A stretch of DNA of 64,000 nucleotides, from positions 1,506,001 through 1,570,000 of the forward strand of contig NZ_CP020700.1 in the NCBI RefSeq assembly GCF_003932715.1, written 5' to 3'. This document shows positions 1 to 8,539 of this stretch, piece after piece. Every line of letters begins with the position of its first letter. Position 1 is the stretch's first letter. Both the position numbers and the translations under genes were made by a program. The notes beneath the pieces were generated by a model. It was given only the letters and a program-made list of their open reading frames with translations, made no database searches and had not been told where the DNA came from. The stretch is from Streptomyces tsukubensis (GTDB lineage Bacteria; Actinomycetota; Actinomycetes; Streptomycetales; Streptomycetaceae).

Positions 1-3000
1 ATGGCTGTCCCCGAGGACGGCGCTCATCCTCCGTACCACCTGCACCAGCAGTTGTTCCGCGGTCTCGGGATCGCCGCAGCCCCAGTGGAAGATGCCCAGG
101 TTGTTGATGGCGGCCAGGGTGTACGGATGCTTCTCGCCCGGCACCACCATGTACTGGTCGACGACCTCCTGCGCCAGATCCCGGGCCGCCACCGGCTCCC
201 CGGCCGCGAACAGGTCCGCCGCCAGATTGAGGTCGCAGGCCAGGGAGTCCGGATTGGCCGAGGAGTACTGCGAGCGGTAGCGGTTGCGGGTGGCCGTGGT
301 CAGCCGCCGCGCGTCCTCCAGCTGACCGGCCCGCCGCAGCGACACCGCGAGGGACTTCGCGGCCGCCAGGGTGCCCGGGAAGGTCCGCCCCAGCTGCTGC
401 TTCAGCAGATCGTAGGTGCGGGCCAGCAGGACCACCGAATCCTCGTAGCGGCCGACCTCCCGCAGATCGCGGGCGAGCGACGTCGCCGAGGAGAGGGTGT
501 ACGGGTGGAGCGGCCCGAGGACCTCCGTACGCCGGTCGAACACGTCCTGGTCCAGCTCGCGGGCCCGGGCGTACTGGCCGACCATCCGCAGGTTCAGCGC
601 GAGGTTGTTCGCCGCGGCCAGGGTCCTCGGGTGGGACTCGTGGAAGATCTGGCTGAAGCCCTCGTGCGCCTCGGTCGCCAGCTCCATCGCCTTCCCGTAC
701 TGCCCCAGCGTGCCGAGGTCCATCGCGAGCCCGCTGGTGGTCATGTACGTGTGCGGATGCGTTTCGCCCAGCACCTCGCGCTGCCGGTCCAGCGTCACCT
801 CGTCCAGCTCCTTCGCCTCCACATAACGACCCTGGGAGCGGAGGATGTTGGAGAGGTGGAAGCGGAGGTAGAGGTACTGGTAGTCGTTGTTGCCCAGCAT
901 CTCGCGCCAGGTCTCGCGGACCTCGGTGGCGATGGCCAGCGCCGACTCCCAGTCACCGCGCTTCCAGAGGTAGCGGACCCGGTCGATCAGCAGCCTACGG
1001 GTCTCCGGCTCCCGGCAGTTCCGCGCCTCCGACGTGGACAGATGGGGCCAGATGGTGGCGAACTGCGGCCAGGTGGAGGGGTTGTCGATGGGCTCGTCGT
1101 CGTCGGGACGGGAACCGGCCAGCACCTGGTGGACCGCGTGCCGCGCCTTCTGCTGCTCCTCGTCGCTCAACTGGGCCCTGATCACCGCCTGCACCAGCCG
1201 GTGGACCTGGATGCTGTTGTTGACCTGGTCCACCTTGGCCAGGGCGAACCGTCCGATCTCCCGGATCACCCGGCCCAGGACCAGCTTCTCCTGGAGGGAG
1301 GGGTCGTACGGCTTGAGTGCGTCGATCATCTCCTTGCTGTACAGCAGGTTGGCCGAGATGGGCTCGGGTGCGAAGAAGGCACAGAGCTGGAGGAGGCGTA
1401 CCGCCGCAGGCGAGCGCTCCTTGAGCCGTTCGATGGAGACGTTCCAGGTCGCGGCGACCGGCTGCGGATAGTCCAGGGGCTGGTTGAGCGCCAGAACGCT
1501 GGTGGTCTGCTCCTTCAACTGCTCCAGATACTCGGCCACCGGGGCCACGGTCTCCGCGATCCAGGCCGCGGCCTGTTCGACGGCGAGCGGCAGGTCGCCG
1601 ACGGCCATGGCGACCTGGTCGGCGTCGTCGTCGTTCAGTCCGCGGGCCCGGCGCTGGAGGTGTTCGATGGACTCCTCACGGGTGAAGACGTCGATGGGCA
1701 GCGCGTCGCCGTACTGCGACCAGGTCTGGTTCCGGGAGGTGACCAGGATGTGCCCGGGCCCCTGGGGCGGGAAGAACCGCTTCAGCTGCTCGGGGTCGTC
1801 CGCGTTGTCGAAGACCAGCAGCCAGCGGGTCGACGGCACACCGCGCCGCAGCAGGTCGATGGCCTCGCGGGAGGCGGCCGCCATGTCCTCGCCGGACTGC
1901 GCCCCGAGCCTGCTGGCGAGTTCGGCGAGGCTGGCGACGACGTCGTCGACCTGCTCGGCGGAGATCCACCACACCAGGTCGTAGTCGGCCATGAAGCGGT
2001 GGACGTACTCGATGGCCACCTGGGTCTTGCCGACGCCGCCGAGTCCGTAGATCGTCTGCGGCTGGGGCAGCACCGCGGCCACCGACATTCCGCCGCCGAG
2101 CTGGTCCCGCATCCGCTCCAGGACGACGGCCCGCCCGGTGAAGCCGGAGTTCCGCGGCGGGGCGTTCCAGATCTTGGGGACGGTGCCGGGGAACCGCGGG
2201 CCGGGCGCCGAAGTGTCGGGCAGCTGCACCGGACGGTCCAGCGCCCGCAGCAGTGAGCTGGTGGCCTGCACCTCGTCGAGCCGGAAGAGGTCGACGGGGT
2301 TGCGGTCGATGTACGGGGTGGTCAGCCGGACGTCACCGACCCGGATGGGCAGCAGATGCTGCCGGCCGCCCCCGGGATCGTCGGCCACCGCGCGGGACCA
2401 GACCTCCACCGCCCGGCTGGACTTCAGATACGCGGCGGAGAGCAGCACCACCGTACGTGTGGCGGTCTCCGGGGTGATCCCGGTCTCGCCGGGTTCACGC
2501 TCCACCGAAACGTCCCTCGGGACCACCCGGAAGCCGGCCCGGGCGAGCAGCGACTCGATCCAGTCGGCCCACATCCGGTTCTCCGCCACATAGCTGAGGA
2601 AGAGATCGGCGGGCAGCGCGGGGCGGCGGCGGGTGAAGGCGTCCTTGATGCGCAGCCTGGTGTCCTCGCCGACGGTCGGCATGGCCGTGACGTCGTGCTC
2701 GGTGATCACCGAGGTGAGCCGTTCGAAGGCGGAGAGCAGGGAATTGGTCAGACCGGCCTCGTCACCGAAGGTGGCGAGGGTCTCCTCGTAGGCGTAGTAG
2801 GGGCGGTACGGGATCTCCACCGCGCCCCAGTAGGAGGTCAGCTCCTCCCCGGCGAGGCCGCTGGGCAGCCGGTCGAACTTGACCCGCGCCAGTGCCCGTC
2901 CGGCGTCGGCCTTCTCCTTCTCGCCCTCGTCGATCCGCATCGGCACCGGGTAGATCTTGATGTTCCGGCCGCCGTAGCGTTCGTCGATCTGCCGGGCGAC

Positions 3001-3624
3001 GGAGGCCGCGCCGTCGATGGACTGGTCGCTGAGGGTGAAGCAGTCGACGAGGATGTCGGGGAGGTGGACGGTGCAGATGTCGGCGATGTCGGAGAGGCCG
3101 GTACGGCTGTCGATGAGGACGTAGTCGTAGTTGGCCTTCATATCGTCGCGCAGCGCGTCGAAGAAGAGACCGCCGCCGAGCCGGTCGTAGAAGTTGTCCC
3201 AGTCGAAGGTGGAGACGGTCGCCGAGTACTCCCGGTTCTGCTTGCCCGCGGAGACGAAGTCGAGCGTGCCGCCGTCGGGGAACTCCCAGCCGAGGATCTC
3301 GGGGGTGAGGGAGACCGCGTGCGGCTGGATCCGGGCGTAGTCGCGGTGCCAACCGTCGCGGCGTGCGGTGTCGGGGGTGATCGCGGCCCAGGCGTACTCC
3401 GTGATCAGGTCGATGACACCGGTGGTGGCCCCGAGCGTGGACGGGTCCAGAAAGGGATGGAAGAAGCGGTGGAGTCCGGGCGCTTCGAGGTCCCAGTCGA
3501 CGGCGAGTACCCGCTTGCCGTTGGCCGCGAGGATCCACGCCGTGTTCGCCAGGGCCATCGTGCGGCCCGTCCCGCCCTTGTACGAGTAGAAGGTGACGAT
3601 GCGTCCGTCACGACTGGCTGTCAT
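1..3624 (-). CDS. fxsT: FxsT: ParA-like / TIR-like / NB-ARC / TPR protein of the FxSxx-COOH system (3' end outside window)
   Basis: Read from the GTG-independent ATG at 3624, which overlaps the end of fxsC by 17 bp; the frame stays open to base 1, so only the C-terminus is missing. Translation shows four blocks. Residues 1-330 are ParA/MinD-like, with a deviant P-loop YKGGTGRT near residue 15 and LAVDWDLEAPGL after it. Residues about 340-430 are TIR-like (LFLSYVAENRMWADWIESLL). Residues about 520-800 are an NB-ARC NTPase with an intact Walker A GLGGVGKTQ and Walker B-like LLVFDNADD. From about 800 on there are repeated TPR units such as NLGIFHWGCGDPETAEQLL. This architecture is the TPR protein that accompanies FxSxx-COOH peptides in actinobacteria. 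Inference: a cytosolic sensor or signal-transduction ATPase acting on or with the matured FxsA peptide. No experimental role is known to me. Confidence 0.88.
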   Translation of the reverse strand, partial: MTASRDGRIVTFYSYKGGTGRTMALANTAWILAANGKRVLAVDWDLEAPGLHRFFHPFLDPSTLGATTGVIDLITEYAWAAITPDTARRDGWHRDYARIQPHAVSLTPEILGWEFPDGGTLDFVSAGKQNREYSATVSTFDWDNFYDRLGGGLFFDALRDDMKANYDYVLIDSRTGLSDIADICTVHLPDILVDCFTLSDQSIDGAASVARQIDERYGGRNIKIYPVPMRIDEGEKEKADAGRALARVKFDRLPSGLAGEELTSYWGAVEIPYRPYYAYEETLATFGDEAGLTNSLLSAFERLTSVITEHDVTAMPTVGEDTRLRIKDAFTRRRPALPADLFLSYVAENRMWADWIESLLARAGFRVVPRDVSVEREPGETGITPETATRTVVLLSAAYLKSSRAVEVWSRAVADDPGGGRQHLLPIRVGDVRLTTPYIDRNPVDLFRLDEVQATSSLLRALDRPVQLPDTSAPGPRFPGTVPKIWNAPPRNSGFTGRAVVLERMRDQLGGGMSVAAVLPQPQTIYGLGGVGKTQVAIEYVHRFMADYDLVWWISAEQVDDVVASLAELASRLGAQSGEDMAAASREAIDLLRRGVPSTRWLLVFDNADDPEQLKRFFPPQGPGHILVTSRNQTWSQYGDALPIDVFTREESIEHLQRRARGLNDDDADQVAMAVGDLPLAVEQAAAWIAETVAPVAEYLEQLKEQTTSVLALNQPLDYPQPVAATWNVSIERLKERSPAAVRLLQLCAFFAPEPISANLLYSKEMIDALKPYDPSLQEKLVLGRVIREIGRFALAKVDQVNNSIQVHRLVQAVIRAQLSDEEQQKARHAVHQVLAGSRPDDDEPIDNPSTWPQFATIWPHLSTSEARNCREPETRRLLIDRVRYLWKRGDWESALAIATEVRETWREMLGNNDYQYLYLRFHLSNILRSQGRYVEAKELDEVTLDRQREVLGETHPHTYMTTSGLAMDLGTLGQYGKAMELATEAHEGFSQIFHESHPRTLAAANNLALNLRMVGQYARARELDQDVFDRRTEVLGPLHPYTLSSATSLARDLREVGRYEDSVVLLARTYDLLKQQLGRTFPGTLAAAKSLAVSLRRAGQLEDARRLTTATRNRYRSQYSSANPDSLACDLNLAADLFAAGEPVAARDLAQEVVDQYMVVPGEKHPYTLAAINNLGIFHWGCGDPETAEQLLVQVVRRMSAVLGDSH

Positions 3625-4942
3625 CCGTGTCCTCCGCATCGGGGGCAGTTCCACGCAACGTGTCCGGGACGTACTGGGTGGTGCCGTAGTCGGCCATGGG
3701 GCCGCGGAGCCTGGGGCGTTCGCCGCGGGCGGCCCCGGGAGGTGGTGCGGGTGGATAGACCTCCGCATGGCGCAGATACTCCTGCGCCGAGGCCTCCACG
3801 ACCTGGGGCAGGATCTGGCCGAAGGCTTCGATGCTGAAGACGCCCCGGGCAGCCGCCCGGCAGGCGGGCCGGCCGTGGTTCATCGCATGGGGCATGGTCC
3901 GTTCCAGCCGTTCGGCGAGTTCCGCCTCGGAGTGGCGGCTCTGGGGATCGTCGCGGTTCCAGGGGACGACCACCGTGACCCAGGGGCGGGGGGTGGCGTC
4001 GAAGGCGGCCAGCCGACTGCAGCGCCGGTCGTCGACGAGCGCCCAGCGGTCGATCACCAGGATCTCCGGCCGGGCGGGCGGCTGCGTCGGATCGGGCAGC
4101 GTCTCGTGGTCGAAGGAGGAGACCGTCGCCTGGTAGTCGAGGGAACGGACCAGGTCCTGGGCCATGAAGGCCAGGGGCCGTGCGGAGTCCGGATGGTACG
4201 GATTCCAGTCCTGGGACAGTTTTCCGTAGTAGTCCGGGGCGCGGCCCTCGGGGAGGTCGTGATGGGTGGGGGCGGCCACGGTGAGGTGCATGGGCCGCGG
4301 TCCGCCGGGTCGGCCGAAGGCGCTGGGCGCATGACGGTAGTCGACGGGGCTGCCGGGAGTGACACGGGTGGAATCGGCGACGGCGACAATGCGCTTGGCG
4401 AGTTCATAGACCGCGGCCTCGTACTCCTCGGCGAATATCCTGAGTTTGATCAGGCCGTAGAGCCCGTCGGTCACATAACGGTCCCCGAAGGCGCGGTGGT
4501 TGAACTGAAGCCGTTCGGCCGGGCCCGGTAGCTGTTCGGGCGGCATCGGAACCCAGAGTGCGGGCACGATCGCCTCGGCCGGGCGGTTGCTCTTCGCCTG
4601 GTGGTAGATCGCCCGCTGAGCGAATGCGTACCACTCCTTTCCACACATCTCACTGGCGAAATAGCGGGGCGAGAAGAGCGGGACGAACACCCGGCAGTTC
4701 GCCAGTACATCGCCCAGCCGTTCGGACCAGCCCTCACCCGAGCGGATCTCTCGGTCCATGAAGCCTGCCGGAGCACCGGCGGGCAGATTGGTCATCGCCA
4801 TCACATGACCGCAGAGATCGCGAAAGAGCCGCTCCACCCACATGTCCGGGTCGGGGCCCCCCGCCCCGTACCGCGGTGTGTGTGCATAACTCAAGAAGAA
4901 GTACGGCCGATGGTCCGCCGTACGTTGCGCTGTTTCCGACAC
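3608..4942 (-). CDS. fxsC: TIR-like protein FxsC
   Basis: A 444-aa protein starting at GTG 4942. The N-terminal ~150 residues are a TIR-like fold: YFFLSYAHT at 14-22, then FVPLFSPRYFASEMCGKEW (86-104). The latter fits the TIR helix pattern S-x2-Y-x2-S-x2-C-x2-E, with the putative NADase glutamate at E103. The C-terminal half contains a second Rossmann-like stretch (MHLTVAAPTHHDLPEGRAPD) typical of FxsC. It lies 112 bp downstream of the acetyltransferase gene and overlaps fxsT by 17 bp, so the two are translationally coupled. FxsC members are defined by co-occurrence with FxsA/FxsB. NAD hydrolase or cyclase activity is inferred only from E103, and a purely scaffold role is equally possible. 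Confidence 0.88.
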   Translation of the reverse strand: MSETAQRTADHRPYFFLSYAHTPRYGAGGPDPDMWVERLFRDLCGHVMAMTNLPAGAPAGFMDREIRSGEGWSERLGDVLANCRVFVPLFSPRYFASEMCGKEWYAFAQRAIYHQAKSNRPAEAIVPALWVPMPPEQLPGPAERLQFNHRAFGDRYVTDGLYGLIKLRIFAEEYEAAVYELAKRIVAVADSTRVTPGSPVDYRHAPSAFGRPGGPRPMHLTVAAPTHHDLPEGRAPDYYGKLSQDWNPYHPDSARPLAFMAQDLVRSLDYQATVSSFDHETLPDPTQPPARPEILVIDRWALVDDRRCSRLAAFDATPRPWVTVVVPWNRDDPQSRHSEAELAERLERTMPHAMNHGRPACRAAARGVFSIEAFGQILPQVVEASAQEYLRHAEVYPPAPPPGAARGERPRLRGPMADYGTTQYVPDTLRGTAPDAEDTDDSQS

Positions 4943-5054
4943 ACGACCCCCGTCCTGTGTGAACGCCCGCCCTCGCGCCCGACATCGAGGGGAGATGCGA
5001 GCGAATTAATCATTCCGGAGCCCGGACACTCCTTCCCCCCTGCGGTTCAGTCAA

Positions 5055-5819
5055 TCAACGCCGCTTTTCAGACATCCAGCGGTCCGCATGGCGAACCGCT
5101 TCCTTGATCGGGAACAACCGGGCCCGGGCCCCTCCCAACTGCCCCGTCCGTACCAGCCGGGGAGGGAGATCAGCACCGATCGTGTCAAATTCCGTGTCGT
5201 CCAGGACGACATCTTCGTACGTTGTCCATTTCTTACCCCCATCGGGCTGCCGAACCACACAGGAGTAGGGCCTGCGGGGTGCACTCGGGTGGTACTCGGC
5301 GAGATGGAAGGCGGTGCACGCCGAGAAATCGACGTTGATCATCAATACCCGGGCCCCGGCCCTGTGCAGGGCACCGAGGGGAGAGTCCCAGCCCAGATGG
5401 GAGGTGAGGGGATGGTGGGCGAGGAGTTCGGCGGCCCGGCCGCCGAGTGCGGCGAACGAGGTCTGCGGATGGGCGCTGCGGACCGCGCCGGATGCGGTAC
5501 GTACGGACTCGGCCAGTCTGCCCATTCCCTCACTGGGGGTGACGGCCGGATCGAAGGCCGGCATCCGCTCCCTGAAGTCCCGTACCTGTTCGGCCGACAT
5601 ACCGTCGATCCGGTCCAGATGGGCCCGGGAGGTGGTGGAGTTCGCCGGGGTGAAGGCGGGGAGGACCAGGGTTCCACCGGGGCCGAGGGCGTCGACGAGG
5701 GCGTCCCGCAGGGCGTCGGCGGCCAGTCCGGTGTTCCGGAGGGCGGCGTGGACCAGCAGGATCGCCCCCGGTTCGACGCCGAGTGCGGTCAGTTCCCCGG
5801 TGAGACCGGGATCAGGCAC
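5055..5819 (-). CDS. AAC(3)-family N-acetyltransferase of the FxS cluster
   Basis: A 254-aa member of the aminoglycoside N(3)-acetyltransferase (Antibiotic_NAT) fold, starting at GTG 5819 inside the last 8 bp of fxsB. Family hallmarks are visible: ILLVHAALRNTG near the N-terminus, GTLVLPAFTP, the RSAHPQTSFAALG segment and the CTAFHLAEY segment with the conserved His. The gene sits inside the fxsA-fxsB-fxsC-fxsT set and is translationally coupled to the maturase. The likely substrate is therefore an amine on the modified peptide or a partner molecule rather than an antibiotic. That assignment is inference from context. A true aminoglycoside-resistance enzyme remains possible. Confidence 0.8.
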   Translation of the reverse strand: MPDPGLTGELTALGVEPGAILLVHAALRNTGLAADALRDALVDALGPGGTLVLPAFTPANSTTSRAHLDRIDGMSAEQVRDFRERMPAFDPAVTPSEGMGRLAESVRTASGAVRSAHPQTSFAALGGRAAELLAHHPLTSHLGWDSPLGALHRAGARVLMINVDFSACTAFHLAEYHPSAPRRPYSCVVRQPDGGKKWTTYEDVVLDDTEFDTIGADLPPRLVRTGQLGGARARLFPIKEAVRHADRWMSEKRR

Positions 5820-8088
5820 GCCCGCCGCCCTCTCCCGCGGCCGGTTCCCGTCCGTCCCGGTGTGCCTGCCGTTCGGCGCGGAGCCCGGCCAGCAGGGCGT
5901 GCCCGGCGGCGGTGAGCTCCGGTGCCCGCGCCAGGGTCTCCAGGGCGGTCCCGGTCCCGGTCGCCGCTCCGGGGTCGAGGGCGGCGAGCCCGATGCGTAC
6001 GTACACCTCTTCCAGCAGAACGGAGGCGGGTACGGGAGCCGGGGCCCACGGCGAGGTGTGGTGCCACTGGCCGTCCTGGGCGAGCAGCCCGCCCACCCGG
6101 TGCAGGGCGCGGAGTTTGGCGCGCCGCATCCCCTCCAGCAGCTCCGCCGCGAAGGCCTCCGGCGTGGCCGGCAGGGCGAGGCCGAGCGCTCCGTAGGCCG
6201 GACCGCCGGTCTCCGGGAGGCCGGGCCGGCGCGGGCCCGGCACCGCGGCGGCCGCCAGGGGGGTGAGGGTGGTGAGGGAAGCGGCCGTCTCCGCCGCCTG
6301 CCGGGGCGCGGCGGTGCGCAGCAGCGGCCAGGCCCCGGCGAGCAGCCGGTCCCAGGCCGCGATCTCGTCGTCCCCGAGCCGGGCCGCGGCGGGGGCTCCG
6401 TGGCAGTCGCGGTAGGGGTCGAGGTCGTCCAGGAGCAGCAGGGGGACGCCGTCGTGTCCGCCGACGGTCCGCACGGCCCGCCAGCCCGGGGCTCCCGCTC
6501 CGTGCAGCGGGATCCGTACTGGTGGCCGGTCCGCGGTCTCCACCAGGAAGCCGTCGCCGTCCGGGCGTACGACCGCTTCGGCCGTCCCGCCGAGCGTCAG
6601 CTCCCCGAGGGCGGGCAGCCGCAGCACCCCGCCGTCGCAGGGCACCCGCACCGCGGGGCCCGAACCGTCGCGGACGCAGGCGGCGGCCAGGTAGGCGGGC
6701 AGCCTCCCGGCGAGCGCCACGGCGTCCGGCTGTCCCCCGCGCAGCGCGGCGAGGGTGTCCGTCAGCCAGTTCCGGGTGTACGGATGGCCCCAGAGCCGGT
6801 CGAGTACGTCGCCGCTCTCGTCGAGCGCGAGCAGCAGCTCCCAGGCCTCGTCCCAGCCGGGCCCGCCGGCTCCGGCGAGTTCGCCGGTGAGGGTTCCGCT
6901 GAGCATCCGGGTGAGGTCCTGGTCGTCGGCGAGGAGGGCGCCCGGCTCGGTGATCGCGAGGGGGACCAGCTCCCCGCCGATGCGCTGTTCGACGCCGCGG
7001 ATCAGGGCTTCGAGGTCGGCGCAGTAGACGGACGTGTTGTCGAACTCGTTCGCCGTGCGGTAGCGGTGGGTGTAGAGCCCGCCGCCGCAGGAGCGCACCA
7101 CGGGGCAGTCCTGGCAGGTGTCGCTCACCGAGGCGAGCCCGAGCTGGCGGGCCCGGACGCCGGGATGGGCGGCGACCTCGTCGAAGGAGTGCCGCAGTAC
7201 GTCGAATCCGGTCGCCGCGGCACCTTCGTAGGCGCTCTTGAGGGAGTCGACCTGCTCCAGGGCTCCGTCGGTCTCCACGACCACCAGATCGGTGGGGGCC
7301 AGGCCGAGGGATTCGGTGAGGCTGGGACCGCCCGCGAGGGTGGAGAACACCGATTCGAAGAGCCGGACGGGGACCGGACGGCCGTCGGCGTCCCAGCGGT
7401 CGAAGACCGTCAGCAGCCAGTCGGCGTAGGCGGTGGGCGATCCGTCCGGGCGGGCCGGGGGCTGGTCCCAGGTCGCGTGCGGCAGCAGGAAGTCGATCCG
7501 CGGCGGCGCCAGTTCGGCCAGCGCGTCGTAGACGGCGACGGGGTCGTTGGCCACATCGACGGTGCACAGGAGACCGAGGTACAGATGGCGGTAGCGCTCC
7601 TGGCGGAGCAGTTCCACGGCCTTCAGTACGAGGGGGTGGCTGGTGCGGCCGTCGGCGAAACGGCGGTGCCGGTCATTGGCGGCGCGGTCGCCGTCGAGGG
7701 AGATCCCGACCTTGAGGCCGAACTCGGCGAAGAGGTCGAGATACCGGGGGCTCAGCTGTAAGCCGTTGGTGTGGATACGGAGATCCAGTTCGGCGATGCC
7801 GTCCAGCGCCCGGGTCAGTTCCTCGCAGACGCGGCGCAGTCGCGCGGGCCCCGCCAGCAGTGGCTCCCCTCCGTGCAGGATCACTGACACGGAGGGCAGG
7901 GCATGATTTTTGGCATGCTCGGCCAGTCGCAGAGCTGTCCAGGTAATCGCTTCGTCAGAGATTGCCTTCGGGCGGGTTCGCCAGCTCTGATCAGCGTGTT
8001 CGTAGATATAGCAGTGGTCGCAGGCGAGATCGCACCGACTGTGCACCTTGAGGACGATCTCGCGGAATGGGACCAGCGGTCCTGTCAT
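5812..8088 (-). CDS. fxsB: FxsB: cyclophane-forming radical SAM/SPASM peptide maturase with degenerate HEXXH-type domain
   Basis: A 758-aa protein starting at ATG 8088. Residues 1-350 form a radical SAM domain with the [4Fe-4S]/SAM motif C19-x3-C23-x2-C26 (HSRCDLACDHCYIYEH), ILHGGEPLL, and a SPASM-like cluster CQDCPVVRSCGGG followed by YCADLEALI. In the known family FxsB uses SAM to join an aromatic ring carbon to a C-beta two residues on in the FxsA C-terminus. The remaining ~370 residues match the HEXXH-type domain often fused to FxsB (AYGALGLALP, then SPWAPAPVPASVLLEEVY). Where HExxH is expected, around residues 651-655, the sequence reads L-E-G-M-R, so both metal-binding histidines are absent. 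The gene lies 67 bp downstream of fxsA and overlaps the acetyltransferase gene. Confidence 0.92.
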   Translation of the reverse strand: MTGPLVPFREIVLKVHSRCDLACDHCYIYEHADQSWRTRPKAISDEAITWTALRLAEHAKNHALPSVSVILHGGEPLLAGPARLRRVCEELTRALDGIAELDLRIHTNGLQLSPRYLDLFAEFGLKVGISLDGDRAANDRHRRFADGRTSHPLVLKAVELLRQERYRHLYLGLLCTVDVANDPVAVYDALAELAPPRIDFLLPHATWDQPPARPDGSPTAYADWLLTVFDRWDADGRPVPVRLFESVFSTLAGGPSLTESLGLAPTDLVVVETDGALEQVDSLKSAYEGAAATGFDVLRHSFDEVAAHPGVRARQLGLASVSDTCQDCPVVRSCGGGLYTHRYRTANEFDNTSVYCADLEALIRGVEQRIGGELVPLAITEPGALLADDQDLTRMLSGTLTGELAGAGGPGWDEAWELLLALDESGDVLDRLWGHPYTRNWLTDTLAALRGGQPDAVALAGRLPAYLAAACVRDGSGPAVRVPCDGGVLRLPALGELTLGGTAEAVVRPDGDGFLVETADRPPVRIPLHGAGAPGWRAVRTVGGHDGVPLLLLDDLDPYRDCHGAPAAARLGDDEIAAWDRLLAGAWPLLRTAAPRQAAETAASLTTLTPLAAAAVPGPRRPGLPETGGPAYGALGLALPATPEAFAAELLEGMRRAKLRALHRVGGLLAQDGQWHHTSPWAPAPVPASVLLEEVYVRIGLAALDPGAATGTGTALETLARAPELTAAGHALLAGLRAERQAHRDGREPAAGEGGGRA

Positions 8089-8155
8089 TCCGCCAGTCTA
8101 GTGGTCCACGGGCGGCAAAGTGGCAGAACCACAGACCAAACAGACCAGAGGCGAC

Positions 8156-8302
8156 CTAGAGCGAGGAGTTGAACGTGGCGATGCGCACGGGACGTTCGGC
8201 GGCCGGGGCGGCCCCCGTCGACTTCTTCACCGCGCCGCGCTCGGACTGCGGCAGGGAGACTCGGTTGCGCTTCGCTGCGGCGAAGGAGGCGGAGATCGTC
8301 AT
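8156..8302 (-). CDS. fxsA: FxsA: FxSxx-COOH precursor peptide
   Basis: A 48-residue peptide starting at ATG 8302, preceded by AAGGAC at a good distance. It ends in T-F-N-S-S-L, which fits F-x-S-x-x-COOH exactly: F44, S46 and two further residues before the stop. The body is basic and low in hydrophobics (AAKRNRVSLPQSERGAVKK), as in other FxsA leaders. It is the first gene of the minus-strand fxs set, 67 bp ahead of fxsB. By family knowledge the predicted product carries a three-residue cyclophane across F44-N45-S46. A longer reading from 8359 exists, but its extra residues are not family-like and the ribosome binding site supports 8302. Confidence 0.9.
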   Translation of the reverse strand: MTISASFAAAKRNRVSLPQSERGAVKKSTGAAPAAERPVRIATFNSSL

Positions 8303-8539
8303 GGGGGCCGTCCTTATTGATCTGTGTACATGATCGCGCACGATCTGGCTGTACAGCACGGATAACCAGGCGCCATTGCGGCGCCCGGCGGCACGACTCT
8401 ACTCTCAAGTTCACCCACAGCAACTCAGCACGTGAACACTTAACAGTTAGAGTTGCTTCATATTCTGTCAGGAAGGCGCGGACGAAGCGATTCCACCTCT
8501 TGGGTGAGGGTGACGGCATAACTGCAGACAGGGGGAGGC
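8303..8539. promoter_or_regulatory. Divergent promoter region between fxsA and the SLATT gene
   Basis: A 237-bp non-coding stretch, AT-richer than its surroundings around 8425-8470. It must carry the promoter for the minus-strand fxs genes and probably one for the plus-strand membrane protein gene. Two tgtaca hexamers (near 8325-8330 and 8350-8356) flank an imperfect gatcg/cgatc inverted repeat at about 8331-8345, close to the fxsA start. A regulator site there is only a suggestion. Confidence 0.45.

Noticed and set aside
1..2256. 751-codon plus-strand frame at the left edge
   Set aside because: Antisense of fxsT. The minus frame encodes clear NB-ARC and TPR motifs.
5055..5819. Calling the AAC(3)-like gene an antibiotic resistance gene
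   Set aside because: It is translationally coupled to fxsB within a peptide system; resistance cannot be claimed from the fold alone.
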